Shown: piece after piece, positions 1 to 13,180 of the stretch | How the letters are laid out: each line of letters opens with the position of its first letter | Position numbering within the stretch: the first letter of the stretch is position 1 | Assembly (NCBI GenBank): GCA_013398615.1 | Contig: VZSR01002420.1 | Span: forward strand, 397,613 to 461,612 | DNA length: 64,000 bases | Direction of reading: 5' to 3' | Origin: Brachypodius melanocephalos | Taxonomy: Eukaryota > Chordata > Aves > Passeriformes > Pycnonotidae | Position numbers and translations under genes: made by a program | The notes under the pieces: generated by a model | Database searches by the model: none | What the model was told of the DNA's origin: nothing | The model's input: only the letters and a program-made list of their open reading frames with translations

Positions 1-1792
1 CTGAAAGCTTGTGTGAAAATATGTTAGTATTGACCAAGTTGTCATGGAAAGGTTGCAGAATTCTAAGATAGAAGATACTCATTTGCCATCCTGGGACAAA
101 AGAGCACAGGGTAAAATTGCTGAGGGCTTGGAGTGGTCTGAGTATTATTTTTTGCTGGCATTGTTTAATATACTATATGACATAGCATATATGTTAATAA
201 AATTGTCAGTTCAATTGGTTTAAATTACCTTTGGAATAATAAAAAAAAGCTTTACTATTAAGTAGCATCTCTCATTAAGGCCTTTGGGAGCCTTTGTAAC
301 ATTAGAATGGTTGTTTGTTTTTCATAATAAACACGAATTTTGTGAATCAATAAATAAGGGATGGAAAAATTTCTCATAATAGGTGTTCTAAAGATGGGGG
401 ACTGAAGTACTTTGCTTTGAGGTGGGGAATGGGGAAGAAGGCTTTGATTTTAAACATTTACACAGGACAGGATTGAATAACCGTGATAAAGTGTTCTTGT
501 TTGGATAAGAGTCCATGGACAAGGTGACAGGGATTTTTGTTGCATGTTTTGTGTATTTGTAGATGCATTAGAGTACTTTGGCATAGAGATCTTCAAAACA
601 CAGTCCTAGATCTGTTGTTGCCAGTTTCTGCTAGTTGCATCTAGGCTTAAATACAGCTTTGTGAGTAAATTGTAACTTTTTTGTTTGACTTGGCACCATT
701 TCATCAGCTAACAAATGACTTTCAGATGTTTGTGATTGATTTTTGTTGCCATATCATTATATTTTTTTAGCATTATGTATTTTCCAATGCACAGTCTAAA
801 AGTGCTTGATTTTCTAGTTGTAATGTTTTTCTACCAATTTATCTTTTGTCACACATTGGTCTATCATACGCAATGCTGCTTTGGGAAAATCTTGTAAAAT
901 TACCTTGATTTGCAGAGAGATATGTAAACATGACTGTCTGCAAAAAGATGTGTAAGAATAGGGTTCTACAAAACTCTCTGCTGAAAATGAATTGTGAGTC
1001 TTGAAAACATATTACAGGAAAAATAAGACACTTTGAGTTGCATCCTTGAAAAATGTCATTGTTGAACTGTTTCAAAAAATGTTATTCTGATTGTCCATAC
1101 AGATGAAAAATTTAAATTAAATTATGAATTATGTCATTTGCAGAACTGAAGTTGGACAGGAATCTCCTTGGTAGAAAAATAAGTAATTCCACGTCTTTCC
1201 CAGCTTTTGTACCACTTCACTTCTCTTCACCTTGCTCAAGCTGGCACTTACTGCATTTGCTGCTTCTTAATTGTCATGCTCAATGTCATTTAGTAGAATG
1301 AATGTGTGACTCCACTTTGCTGCTAAACTTCTTAAGGTGTTTGTGAAAAGGAAATATTAAATGTGGACAGTTGGCAAGTGTTCCCTTGAAAGAAAATAAA
1401 TTCTCTGCAGTCAGCAGATGCTGTAGTGTAGTGTTATTGGTCACTAACACCAAGCACAACCAGGCAAAAGACTGTATTTTGTCTTGCTGTAGAACTTGGG
1501 AAAATGCTGCATGGTTCAGGGCGGTATTTTACAGAAATGCCTTATTGATTTGAACATGTGGGATGGGGGAATGGAAAGTTAAATAAAGTGATTACAAATG
1601 ATCTTAAGTGTTTTAGTGCCTTGAGAATTTTCATAAATGTTATGGTGAACTTGAAACTGCTGCTTTTTCTTGAGCAATGATGAAAATGGGTCCCCCATTG
1701 TTTCAATTAACCATCCATTTTTCCTGTTATCAGTTAGGATATGGTTTTAAAAGTTTTAAAAACCACATAAATAGGCTTAAGCATTAAAAAAA

Positions 1793-1814
1793 ATTCATAA
1801 TGTACATTATGAAT
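1793..1814. repeat. 22-bp perfect palindrome
   Basis: The half ATTCATAATGT (1793-1803) is followed with no spacer by its exact reverse complement (1804-1814). The match stops at both flanks (A at 1792 against G at 1815). A related ATGTA/TACAT core is found in the palindrome at 61458-61481. Function is unknown. Confidence 0.9.
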
Positions 1815-4800
1815 GGTTTGGTCACTTCTCAATCATTAATTCATAACTAAGATCTTTAGGATAATTTAGGCTGTTTTGCAGAGTTGTGTGGTATTTGTGG
1901 TGGGTTTTTTGCAGCTAAAATGGACAAACTGTATCTGGAAAGTTTTAGTTGCTGTCGAAGTATAAAAAACTCTTGTAAGCTGGTGTGATGGCTGAATACA
2001 ATAAGAACAGCAGATTTTTATTGTTCTTGACTGGCCCGTTTATGGGTGTGAAGGGCTGGCAAATGAAAAAAGTGTTCTGGAGATGACGGAGGACGAGGTT
2101 CCAAGAGCCTTTGTGTTTGTAACTACCTGAGAGCTGGTTGTAATTGCAGACTCCATGTATGATGGAGCAGAAGAAATAGTATTTCATTACTGTCTGTGTT
2201 GTCAGGTGATGGGGACAGGTTTGACACAGGAGAGGGCTCTGAGAATTTCATTAACAGGTTCAAGATATGTTTTCATATGTGGTGAAATCATGGGCTTTTT
2301 CCACTGAGCACCTCCTGTCCTCTCTCAGTAGCAGGATGTTTTGCAGTTGGCCACATTTGCTTTCAAAAGGATTTTTAAAAAATGCCAGAGACCTTAGAAA
2401 GCCCAGTGGCTGCTGTGCAGAAAACTGGGAACAGTTAGATGTGGATACTTAGTGCCTCCAGCACTTTTTTTGGCATTACTGTTGTGCAGCATGTTGACCT
2501 ACTATAGAGGTTGGTGGCAGCAGCTCCATGATCCATACTATTTTACCAATATATCTTGACACATCTTTCTTTCGAAAAAGGTATCACTATTGGGCTTAGT
2601 TTTGATGTTGTTATCTAAAATGTTGCTGACACTGTCCTGGCGTTCTATGTGCGTGAGGGATCTGGTTCATGACCAGAAGATCCATCTGTTCTGGGCTTTT
2701 GATAGCTGAGGTAATTTTTCCCTAAAGAAAGCTTCCATTTATATTGTGTTCTATATCTACTGAAACCAAATAAAAAGGACAGAAAAAGTATTGCTGAGAA
2801 GAAGAGGCAACACATACCAATAAAAGAAAAACCAGGTGAGTAGAGTAAAATTATCTAAATAGAGTATTGAGTCAATAGTGAGTTGAAAAATGTGCAACAC
2901 AGTTTTATGGTAACTCCACTTGTTTGTGACAATCTGCAGACTGAAAAAGGAAAACTTCCTGCAAATAAAGTCATGCAGTTCATGGAGTACAAATTATTTT
3001 AACTGTTCACAGGTAGAATGGTTATCATTACTGCTGTTTTGTCTATCACACATCCACAGGTTTGTTTGTATGCTTAAATCTTTTGGTTTGACCTGTACAG
3101 GGTAGGCGATGTAATAATACAAAACAGTATAAAAATGGGATGATTTCTTTCCCTGGAGTGGAATTAATTAGTGAGATGGTTTGTAAAATTATTACTGTCA
3201 GCCTTGGGTTTATGGAATTGTCATCTGGATGACGAAAATGTTTGAGTACTATTCAGGGCACCTTTTTATAATACACATTTGGATGCAGGTGTTGAGCATG
3301 GACAAGCTGAATTTGTGTTGAATGATGTTACCTGAGTTTCTGGCTATGAAGACATTACTTGATGCTGGAGTAGTCCTCAGTGAACTCTTGGTGGCTTTTG
3401 CTGCCCAGCAGAAAGGTGGTGCTTGTTTTTGTTCTCTGAATAAGGGGCTGTTTGCTCACTGGGGCTTGTTGTGGGAAGGTAACTGAGGTTTGTGTTGCTG
3501 CCAGTGATACTCCTGATGTATTTCTTGAGCCACTGATTTGCATACCTTAGCGAGCCAATGTGTCATCCCCCCTTTAAATCTGTTTTTGCTCCTTGCTGTT
3601 TGCACCCTTCCAACATTTGTGGAATGTTTTGTGTTCTTGGCTGTCAGGGTGTCAGTCCAACCAAATGCTCATCTCTGTTCCCTGGCCCTGAATGCCTGCC
3701 AAGCTGTCTTTGTTGTTTCCAGTGGAGAAAAATGGAACTTGATAAACAAGATGTTGATGTATTGATATGGTGTATTGTTTTCCATATTGAATTGGAAAGC
3801 AAGTTTGCAAATAGCTTGTTAAATATTACCACTGTTAGGGAACTTAGTGGAGAAGAAAGATCTGTATTTATTCTGTATTCCTTCCAGCCTCTTTTTATCA
3901 GAGATGGCAAATAGTATTTCTCAAATGTGAATCTTGCAAGAAATCTGTCAGAGTTGCAGTGTCTTCTGTGTATTCTGTCTTTCAAATGTGATTTTTGCAG
4001 TTCTCATGAGGATCAGATTGTCTATAAATCTTAAATGCAAGCTGTCTATCCAAGAGCAATCACCTCACTGCCTCAGGATAGAAAGGGAAAATTCATATTA
4101 GGTTTGACAAAATCTGAGTTTTGCAAATTGTTCCATCACTTCCAAATTACCACTATCCAAGCTGCCTTTTCTTTTTTAGTTCAAGGACACTAGTACAGCT
4201 TGTTATGGTTTTACTTGGCAGATTTAAACTTGAATTGACTGCTTGAACGGTAGATTCTTCTGGAAATCTGGACCATGAGGTGAATTATGCCAGGATACTC
4301 CCAAGGTCCCAGACTTAAGATGTCTTTTGGGAAACCCCAGATTCCTTGGCAGTCTCTCAGGAAATGTCATGGTGCTGTGAGAGCTGCTTAGGTCCTTCCT
4401 TCCTTACAGGAAAAATAAAGTAAAATTCTCCGGTGAACCATAATAAAGATGATAAAACCAGCTTTGTTCTGGAAGGCTATGTTGAAATCTTAGAACTGTT
4501 TCTGATTTTTTTTTTTCGTTCCGTTGTGTGCTGTGGTGCTTATCATGGGAATTTTTCCAGCAGAAATTTGGTCCCCTCCCTCCCCCTTTTTCCCCTCATG
4601 GTTGTGGTTTTTTGGTGTGTATTTCTAAACTGATTCAAATAACTTGGGATTAGAGTTTAGGACATCTAATGCGTATTTGCCAGAGAGAAGAACTGAAAGT
4701 CATGTTAAAAATATTTAGCTTTCATGGTATCCAGATGTGTCTGGACCTTCCTTTGTCTATCAGCTGTGGTGACAACATCTGTTTTCTTCTTGTCCTTTCA

Positions 4801-5482
4801 CTTTGTGTTCTTCACAGTTGAGTAATTCAAAGGAGAAATTGTGGCTTCGTTCTCCATGTAAATTGTGACACAGGGACATGGTCAGGTGCCCCTCAGTATC
4901 TGCTCTGAGTTGAAGTTGATTTCTGCCTGCACAGAGGAGCTGTTGTTAAGTGTGTCACTTTTTCATGCTGTTGGGTTCCTATTTGTGCAATCATTGCTTG
5001 ATTTTGAGAGCATGCTGTAAGCTAATGTAGTAAATAATAGAGTGTGTGTTCACTTTGAGGATAATGGAATGTATCTGAAATGATGAGTTTAAATGAAAAG
5101 TAGGACTCAGATTCAAGTTTGAGATGAGAGAAGCCTGAGAAAGGTGAGGGGGTTCTTGACGATGTGCTAAGGCTCAATAGGAATGCAGTCATAATTGCAC
5201 TTTTAACAGTCTTAAAATGATGCTTCTCATCTTCTCAGGAGCTCTTATGTGTACTTGAGCTTGAACCTGGATTTGGCCGTAATTCACATGGAGAAATTTA
5301 CTACTAGGTGATTGCTATGACCAATATATCTATTTCTTCTTTATATATTGTTATCCAATTTCTGTTGTGCCGTTTTCTGCAAAAAACTGTGTACCCATGA
5401 CTGTGGTAGATATTGTCACTCTTATTTATGGGGCCAGGAAACGGCAATGCTCTGTGGGACAGCAGGCAGGTTTGTGTTGGGG

Positions 5483-5535
5483 TTTTTTTTTTTTTTTTTT
5501 TTTTGTTTTTTGTTTTTTGTTTTTTGTTTTTTGTT
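5483..5535. repeat. Poly-T run followed by (GTTTTTT)n tandem repeat
   Basis: A 22-base T run (5483-5504) passes into a strict 7-bp tandem repeat with G at 5505, 5512, 5519, 5526 and 5533, each followed by Ts. This is low-complexity sequence. The short lysine- or phenylalanine-rich open frames over it are artefacts of the repeat. Confidence 0.95.
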
Positions 5536-8500
5536 ACAAAAATGTGCATTCTTAGCTCATTACCCTTCCTGGAGAAATGAACCACTTAGCATGGACAAGG
5601 GGATTTTCTTACACTGTTCTTTCTGGTGTACAGGTCTGCTAGGAGGTGAGGACAGAAGATGGACTGGTTTTAGCTTCCCTGCCACTGTTTGAGAGGGGCA
5701 GGTGGGGTTTTAGCCCTACCTCCCTTACATTTCTGCACTGTTGAGCCAGGTGCTGTGGAGCTGTGAAGGGCTGAGCACAGCTGTGCCAGTGTTATGCTTG
5801 GATCCCCTGCTTGGGTGTTTGTGCAGGAAAAGCTGTGTGACTGAGCTGGATAAAAGAGTAATAACCAAATCATTGCCTGGTAAATTCCTGGGAATGTATT
5901 TCCCTTGTACAAAAATATTTACAAAAGGGAATGTTCGTTTGACCAGTTTCGAGCAGAAGAAAATAGATTGAGGTGAGATTACAAAAGAACAGTTTGAAGA
6001 GGGGGTAGAGCAAAAGGAGATGCTTTGAAATCAATCACACACACTCCTCTTCCATCTGCAGTTTCTTGGATGCAGAAAATGAACCTAGGCCTCGTTTCCA
6101 TTCATACTAGTTTTTCACATTGGCTTTGGAATAACTAAAAAAAATCCTCCCAAAACAAACCTACCAAAACACTCTACAAAACTATTAAAAACAGGTTTTA
6201 AAAAGAAGCTATTCAAGCCTTATAGGTTGTTCAACAAGTGTTAAATAACAATGTGAATTATTGCAAGTGTAATTTTTCAATTATTTGCTTAGTGAGTAAA
6301 AGATGTCTTTTTTAAAAATTAAAACTACTTACTGGATATTTTCCCACTCTGCCAGAAGAAAACATTGATTAATGTCAAGCCTAGGGATAACTTTGGTGCG
6401 CTCTCTACAGAGATCTAATAGTGATGGAAATTAAGTAGAAGTAGTTCTGGTGATTTAGCTCTCTATGTCTTGCACTTAGCTTTAAACCTGACTGTATTTT
6501 TCAGTGAGTTTTCCTGAAGGTTCCAGATGAATTTAGTCATATCTGTCTTGTCATTGGAGTTGAGGAGGAAGAATTAGCAATGCACAGATAAGTTTTTAAG
6601 GATTTTGGAAATAAACTTATGCAACTTCTTCATTAGCTGACTGAAATCTGTCTCAATGTGAACAGGATTATTTGTATGGCAAAATCAGTAATATTAGCCA
6701 TATTAATAATGTGTTTTGGTCATGTGAATTCTCCCAGTGAAGTGTATATATGTCTGATAAATATTTGACACTCTTCAAACATCAGAGTGAATGTGTCCTT
6801 GAAAATGCAAGTGGTAATGGCTGAACGTTTAGGCTATTCATTCACAAGGTTTTTGTGTCACTGAAGGCAGAAATAACTGCTCCTTTGGAGAAGTTTCAAA
6901 TATATTCTGTGTAAGGACTAAAGCACCAACTCATAGCATGGGTAGACAAAATTCTGAGTAATCAGCAAGTACTACAGCAAGGTATCTCATGAAAAATTTA
7001 CTTCTGCTTCCAAGTGTCAAAACTACTTCCTGCAGAGCTTACAGATAAAACTACTGTCAAGCTGTGTACCAAAGGATGGAGCTCCAGAAGAAGAACTGGT
7101 TCACCATTAAATAACTTCTAATGTGTAGAAATACTTTCAGATTTGGGTGGGGGGGAACCCCTGGGAAGCTGGGACTTAACTCTGCTTTTACTGTTTTGGA
7201 TTCAGTCACTGTTATGTTAATATTTGAGGACAGACTAAACATCCTGCCTGCAACACCAATTAAAAGAAGAAAGGCACTTACACTTGGTGGAGGGAATGGC
7301 TTCTTTTCACAGCAATAAGCAGAAGTTGCATTAACAGTGGATGTACAGAAATGGTTTTTGCTATGCTGTAGCTATTCAAAAAATAAAATGAGCAGTTTAT
7401 GTACTGGTGGCTGAGAGAGGACTGCAAATGCTTGTGCTTTCGATTTCTCTCTTGGTTAAACATCTTGTAGGCTTGTCTGTCTTGGGGCTGTTTGGAAAGT
7501 GATGGATTTAGTCCTTTGGTCTTGGGTTTCCTGGGACTTCCAGTACTGAGAGGTGTACATTCTTTCCCCCTTCGTCTAATTTCCTCCCTTTGAAGTGGAG
7601 ATCAGGCTTCCATTGAGAGCAGAGGTTGTCCAGATACATGGCATATGAACATCTGACTTTATTTGAGAGTACATGAAAGCCTTTTATTAGTTTCTTTTAA
7701 CATTTCTGTCTCATAATATCATCTTAAATCACACTCTGAAATGAAATCATAATAGTTACTGTCTAGATTCCTTGTGCGTTGTAGAAAGCTTAATGCCTTA
7801 TGTACAGAATCTTTCAAGACCTAGCTGAGATTTCAGCTGCATTGTCTTCCATGTGTTTGGAAAAAAACCTTTGTCATCTGCATCCAATTTAGCAGAGAGC
7901 TGGAATGCCGGAAACATGTTTTGGTTCGTGATGAAGTATAACTGCGAGCACTGTGTGAGCGAAAGCATCACATTGAGAGTTGTTCCTCTGTCTGTGCAAA
8001 GATGCCCAAGTTCTAGCTGCTTTTATTTATTTGTAGGTTTTGGTCTGTATCTCTTTGCTGTGGGCTGAGCCTGGAGGGCTGCAGGGAGCCCACGACGAAG
8101 CCATTGGGTCAGCTGTGGTTCCACATAGCTCTTGGTGTAGCGCAGAGCTGCTGCTACCCTGCTCCTGCTGCAGGAATCTCTGTGGGGATCTCTTGTTCTG
8201 AATGAGCTTGCTGCTCCTGGAGCTTTCTCCCAGATCCTGGCAAAGGACACTCTGGTGATGTTTGATATCTCAGTAGCTGATACTTAGACTCTTCAGCAGG
8301 CCTTGGTGCACAAGGTAGGTGGGTGATGCTGCTCTATTACAGTGCCTAGGCACAAATAACAACTGCATTAGCAATTTTCCTGATTGTTTTGCTGAAACAA
8401 ACAGGCAGTTTCATCATCCTAAGAGGCAAAGTGTATTGGTGCTTGTAGGCATTGGTGTGTTTTGTATGTGTTTTGCCCAGATTCCTTTACTAGCCTATTG

Positions 8501-11500
8501 CTGTGAAGTTGAATGCCTTCCACAAACAATGTCTGACATCTGTTATCTGTGCTGGATTGTTTTTCTCTGTGTCAACTTGAAAATTGTATGTATAAAGTGA
8601 TTTTTTTATTTATTTGAAACTTCCAGGGCATTTGACTGTTTTGTTAGGAAATGCAAGGTCAAATAAATGTTTTTGATGAGTCTTGCTGTTTACACTTAAC
8701 AGCTCTGAAGCGGCACCAGCGGTATTATGTCTTGTTAAAAACAAAGGCCTTAGGAATAACTGAAAACAAAAAAGTGAAGAATTAGAAAAGCTTTGCCAGA
8801 GCTAATATAAGAAGAGAAGTCAGGTCACAAGACAATAATCAGGGCATCTATTCTAAAAACTCCCAAAGCATGAAGTTCTTTGTGTTTTCTAGAAAACCCA
8901 AATGTTGCTACAATGTTGTCTATTTGTGCTGGCTAATCTGCTTTGTTAAAAGTTCATTATCTTTTTCCATTTGTAAAGGTTGAAATATTGTCTTGAGAAC
9001 CACTGTGTCTGTTGGAAGAGAATCTGAAAAATCGTTCTCCATCTGCATCTGTTCTAATTAAACTTGGTTCCTAAATTTGGGTGAATGATGGATCAAGCTG
9101 ATAAACCAGACAGCTCCATTTAAAAATTGCTTTCTATGGGGTTGATACCTAGAGATTTTACCTTCTTAGAAGGTAACTTAGAAGAGCAGAGTTAACTTTT
9201 ACATCTTTATCTGACCAAGAGCAAATGAAAAAGTAAGGGTGTGTAGTTAGAGTTGCAGATACAGAGAAAAAGGGAGTATGAAGTTACTAGGAGGCTGGAT
9301 TAATTGAAATGCCTTACACTGGATGTTCTGCAATGTCTGTTCTAGAGATTAGTTGTGAGTATGATTCCTTGGGAAAGCTTGTCCATGACTGGTAGTAGTA
9401 AAATAATAAAAGTCACAGTCGTAGCTTTCCCCCATCTGTTCTGAACTGGCTTTGCAAATGGAATAACCCGTGGTGCTGATTGTTTTAGCAGTCAATTCAT
9501 GTAATTCATACTTTCCTGAATGCACCTTACTCTGCAAAAAGAAATCCTCAAACAATCTGTGCTTTGGCAAATAAGGATCTGCTTGAGTTTGTGAGACACT
9601 GATTTAAACTTCATTTGGTTTCCTGCACTGACAAAACATGTTGCTTTTGAAATGCAGGATGGTGTTGGTGCAGGTCATAGATAACCTGAAGGTTACAAGG
9701 AAGGCAAAAAAGGTGTGCTTTTCTTCTTTGTGAAAATAAAGAAGAAAAAATCAAGAAAGCAACAGTGCAAAGCCATGATGGTCATATGGAGAGAGATGGG
9801 GCATTTTTGGAGTATGGGTGGCAAGGCTTTTCTGCTGTTTTGACTACAGTAATGTGAAATAGTAAGGCCTGTCTGACTGGAGGTGATAACCTCCTTTCCC
9901 TTGGGCATGCTGATGTTCTCCTGTGCAGATAGTGACTTACATAAAACTGTATGTCTGTACTTTCACTGTACAGACTCTCTGTACTGTGAAGGGATTTAAT
10001 AAGAAAAGGTAGATTTTGCTGGTTTGTTCTTGATGCTATTTTATGCTGTTAATGATCTCTGTCATCCATAGCAGGAGAAATGCATGTTCGCAGGATATCT
10101 TGCCTCTCTTAAATTAGATAAATTGAATAAATTGAACTCTGTAAACATGAACATGCTCAGCAAAGTCTCAAAGTGGCTACAGATCCAGGACCGACCATCT
10201 TTGGATTATTTTTCTTCTTTGTTTTGCATCTGTTTTTCTGAAGTGTTAGTCCTAGTTAATGTCACTCTTTTTTTGTAGTCTGCCTAAAACCTGTAGCGTG
10301 TCCAATGTTGTTTGCTACTTGTTGGTGCTTTCTTTAAAAAAAACCCCAAACAAAATGTTTTCCCTAAGTTTTATGTAGCTAAGTAACATATACATGTTTG
10401 CTGCTTTGGAATCCTTTCAGGTGAATAACTTAACTTGTTTTTCCCTTTTTTCATTTTGGGTGCAGCAATGTCAGTAAAAGATGCTTACATGTTTTTAGTT
10501 GGCTTTCAGGTCACTGAAAGTAACCAGTTACTTGCTGAAGTGTTCCTGACTTTAGTTCTGCTTCTCTTTTAGCTCACATAGCACAGTAGTGACCATGACA
10601 CATGAACATAAAATGCTTTTAGGGGAAGGCATGTTCACCTTTTAACTGGGGGTTATGGTGGTGGAGTGTGAAGGCTGTGGATGCAGCATAAGAGTTGGCT
10701 TTGCTTTTAATGGTTCCTTCAGTACCATTAAGCTGGAAAAGTAGGTGTTAGCATCCATGCACAGATTGACCTTTTAAAGGATAAGGACCCCATGAATTTA
10801 TTCCATCCCCCCACATGAATTCATTTTAGAGTCAAAGGCTGGTGTTGGTGCTGATTGAGGAATTCAGGGACAGCATTCACTTTGCTTAGAGCTTTACTGG
10901 AAAGGGCAATGCCACAATGGTGTTATTTTTTTGTTTGCTAATACATGGTAATTTTTCATTTACTAAAACAATTTAGGTGGCATGACATACACAGTGCTGC
11001 TTTCTGAAATACTTGGGAAGGACTGTGGACTCTATTTTTCTGATGTAAACTTTTTTTCCAAAGCGAAATGTTACAATTCTACAGTTCTTTAAGTATGAAT
11101 TAATGCTTTTCCTGGGCAGAAGATGGAAATGTCAACTACAAAGTAATGGAGCTTATTTAGAGTTGGCTTTTTCAGTGGAAAGACACACATCTGCTTTTAA
11201 AAAATTTGACTATATTGTCTCCAGTATTCTAGCATGGAAATTTATGTCAGTATGGTTAATGTTTTTAAGTGACAGAGGCAATTACCATTTACATAAAACA
11301 TTTCTGAACACCATTAAAACTATACTGATTCCTGTTTAAAAGTAGGTCTATTTAAAGTTTAGGTCCTGCTGGGGTCGGTACGTAGAGAGGACCCAAATCT
11401 TGGCTCTGGTACTAAGTTTAGTAGGAATGGAAGCAGATGCACCTCTGAGGTTGCCAAGTTTGAGCCTTTGGTTCTGACTTGCCCGTGTTTATTTGAGTTG

Positions 11501-13102
11501 GGACAGTGCCAAGGTACTGTGTGAGGCTGGGTGGGTGCTCACTACCTGTGTACAGTATGTGCCTCCCTGATTATTAGCCGTGTACTCCTCTGGATGCATA
11601 CAGGAGAGCTGGGAAATGGGCATGAATGCTGGATTTCAGTGCTGGCACGGGCTGGAGCTCTGTCAATTCCTCTGGTACACGGCGGCAGGATGCTCCCACA
11701 TGCACATCTGTGATGCCATGATCCTTCTGGGGAACACATGGAAGGGGGAGAGATTTGCTTCAGAGGCATCTCTCAGCAGATCACCAAGTGCTGCAGTTAC
11801 TTGAACTTCTTTGTACTTAAAGGGATAAACATTACATTGTGCATAACAAAGAAGAGGAAGTAATTTTGCATGAAATGTTCACAGCAAATAAGTTCAAGAT
11901 AAGTCCATGGATTTCTGTTGTCAAATGTGGACTGATGTAAGTCTTAAAAGGTAATGGTGAGCTGAGTTGCGGTGGGTTGAACCTTCCTTTGTTTCCCCTG
12001 AGGCTTCTACGGAGGCACCAGAGATAAGGCTCTGAACATCTGAATATCCAGAGAGACTTTGCCAGCCAGTACTTGCTGTGTTAATCTTTGTGCTGAAGTT
12101 GGGACTTTGCTGGGACTACATTTGCTCTGACCAAGAGAAGAGTTTGAAGGGTGATGCAGGCAGCAAATCCTTGTCTTTCTTCCTCCCACTCTCCAGCAAC
12201 TACAAACTTTCTGCAGAACCTGTGAGCTCCTTTGATTTGCGAGTACTGCAGCTGATTTGGGAGGAGGCTTTTGCTGCCGGAGACAAACTAGAATGTATTT
12301 TTGCTACCTGGCAGCATATTTAGTGAATGTCACTTGTAGCATCTTAATTCTCTTGGTCAAAGGAATGTGCAAAGCCTGAACTGGTGTGAATTGGACAACA
12401 TGGAAGGTCCTGTTGAGTTGGATTTCCTAAAAAAACATTCAGCGTTGTTTCATTCTCAGTGATTCAATGTCAGAGGGCTGCTGACATCTGTACACAGATG
12501 TCTTTTGCCACCACTCCTTGAGAACAAAGAGCAGTGCTAGAGATTATTTTTATACTTTGAGAGATCATCTGTTGAGATCATGCTTGGGCACAGTTCTTAA
12601 TCAATTCTTTTCTAAGCGAAGCCAGTGTGTGCTGAAGTATTCACCACTCACAAGGATGGGAATTAAGTTACTTTTAAGCTGTCCTTACGACCACTTTCTA
12701 CATGTAAGTATGAAGCTGTAAACAGGGTTTATGTATTTCCAGTGACAGATATTCAGAGGCAGCATTACCCTTTGGTTGGAAGAAACATCTGGGACTTGAA
12801 ATGTCTTTCAGCTGTTCCAGATGCTCCTTTTGTCTTGCTCCCTGACCTTTTCACTGCTCAGTATTTCAGCTCCTGAGACTTGTCAGCTGCTTTGCATTTT
12901 TTTTTGTCCATCTTGCATCACTTGACCCTTTCAGCTATCAGAGGCTCTTGTCTGTAATTTAAGCTTCTCCAGATAGTTACAGCTGATCTTCTGCTGTATG
13001 CAGTTTACCTCTAGTTTACCTTCTGCTGTGTGCAGAATGAGGTACTTGGAATGGGAGTCTGGGCAGAAACCTGGAAGGTTAAGGACCACTGCATTCTAGT
13101 CA

Positions 13103-13180
13103 CAGAATAATTTTGAGTTGGGAGGGATGTTGACCTTTTAAAGGTCACCTAGTCCAACCCCTCTGCAATGAACAGGGCCA
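13103..13180 (-). mobile_element. CR1 LINE, short 3'-end fragment (antisense)
   Basis: The + strand reads cacagaataattttgagttg, then an AAAGGTCACCTAGTCCAACC-type segment at about 13139-13158. This is the reverse complement of the typical CR1 3' untranslated end, where the sense strand reads 'ttggactaggtgacctttaa' before the terminal short repeats. Only about 80 bp is recognisable, which fits the strong 5' truncation usual for CR1 insertions. The right border is approximate because similarity fades into unique sequence. It has no coding capacity. Confidence 0.8.
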
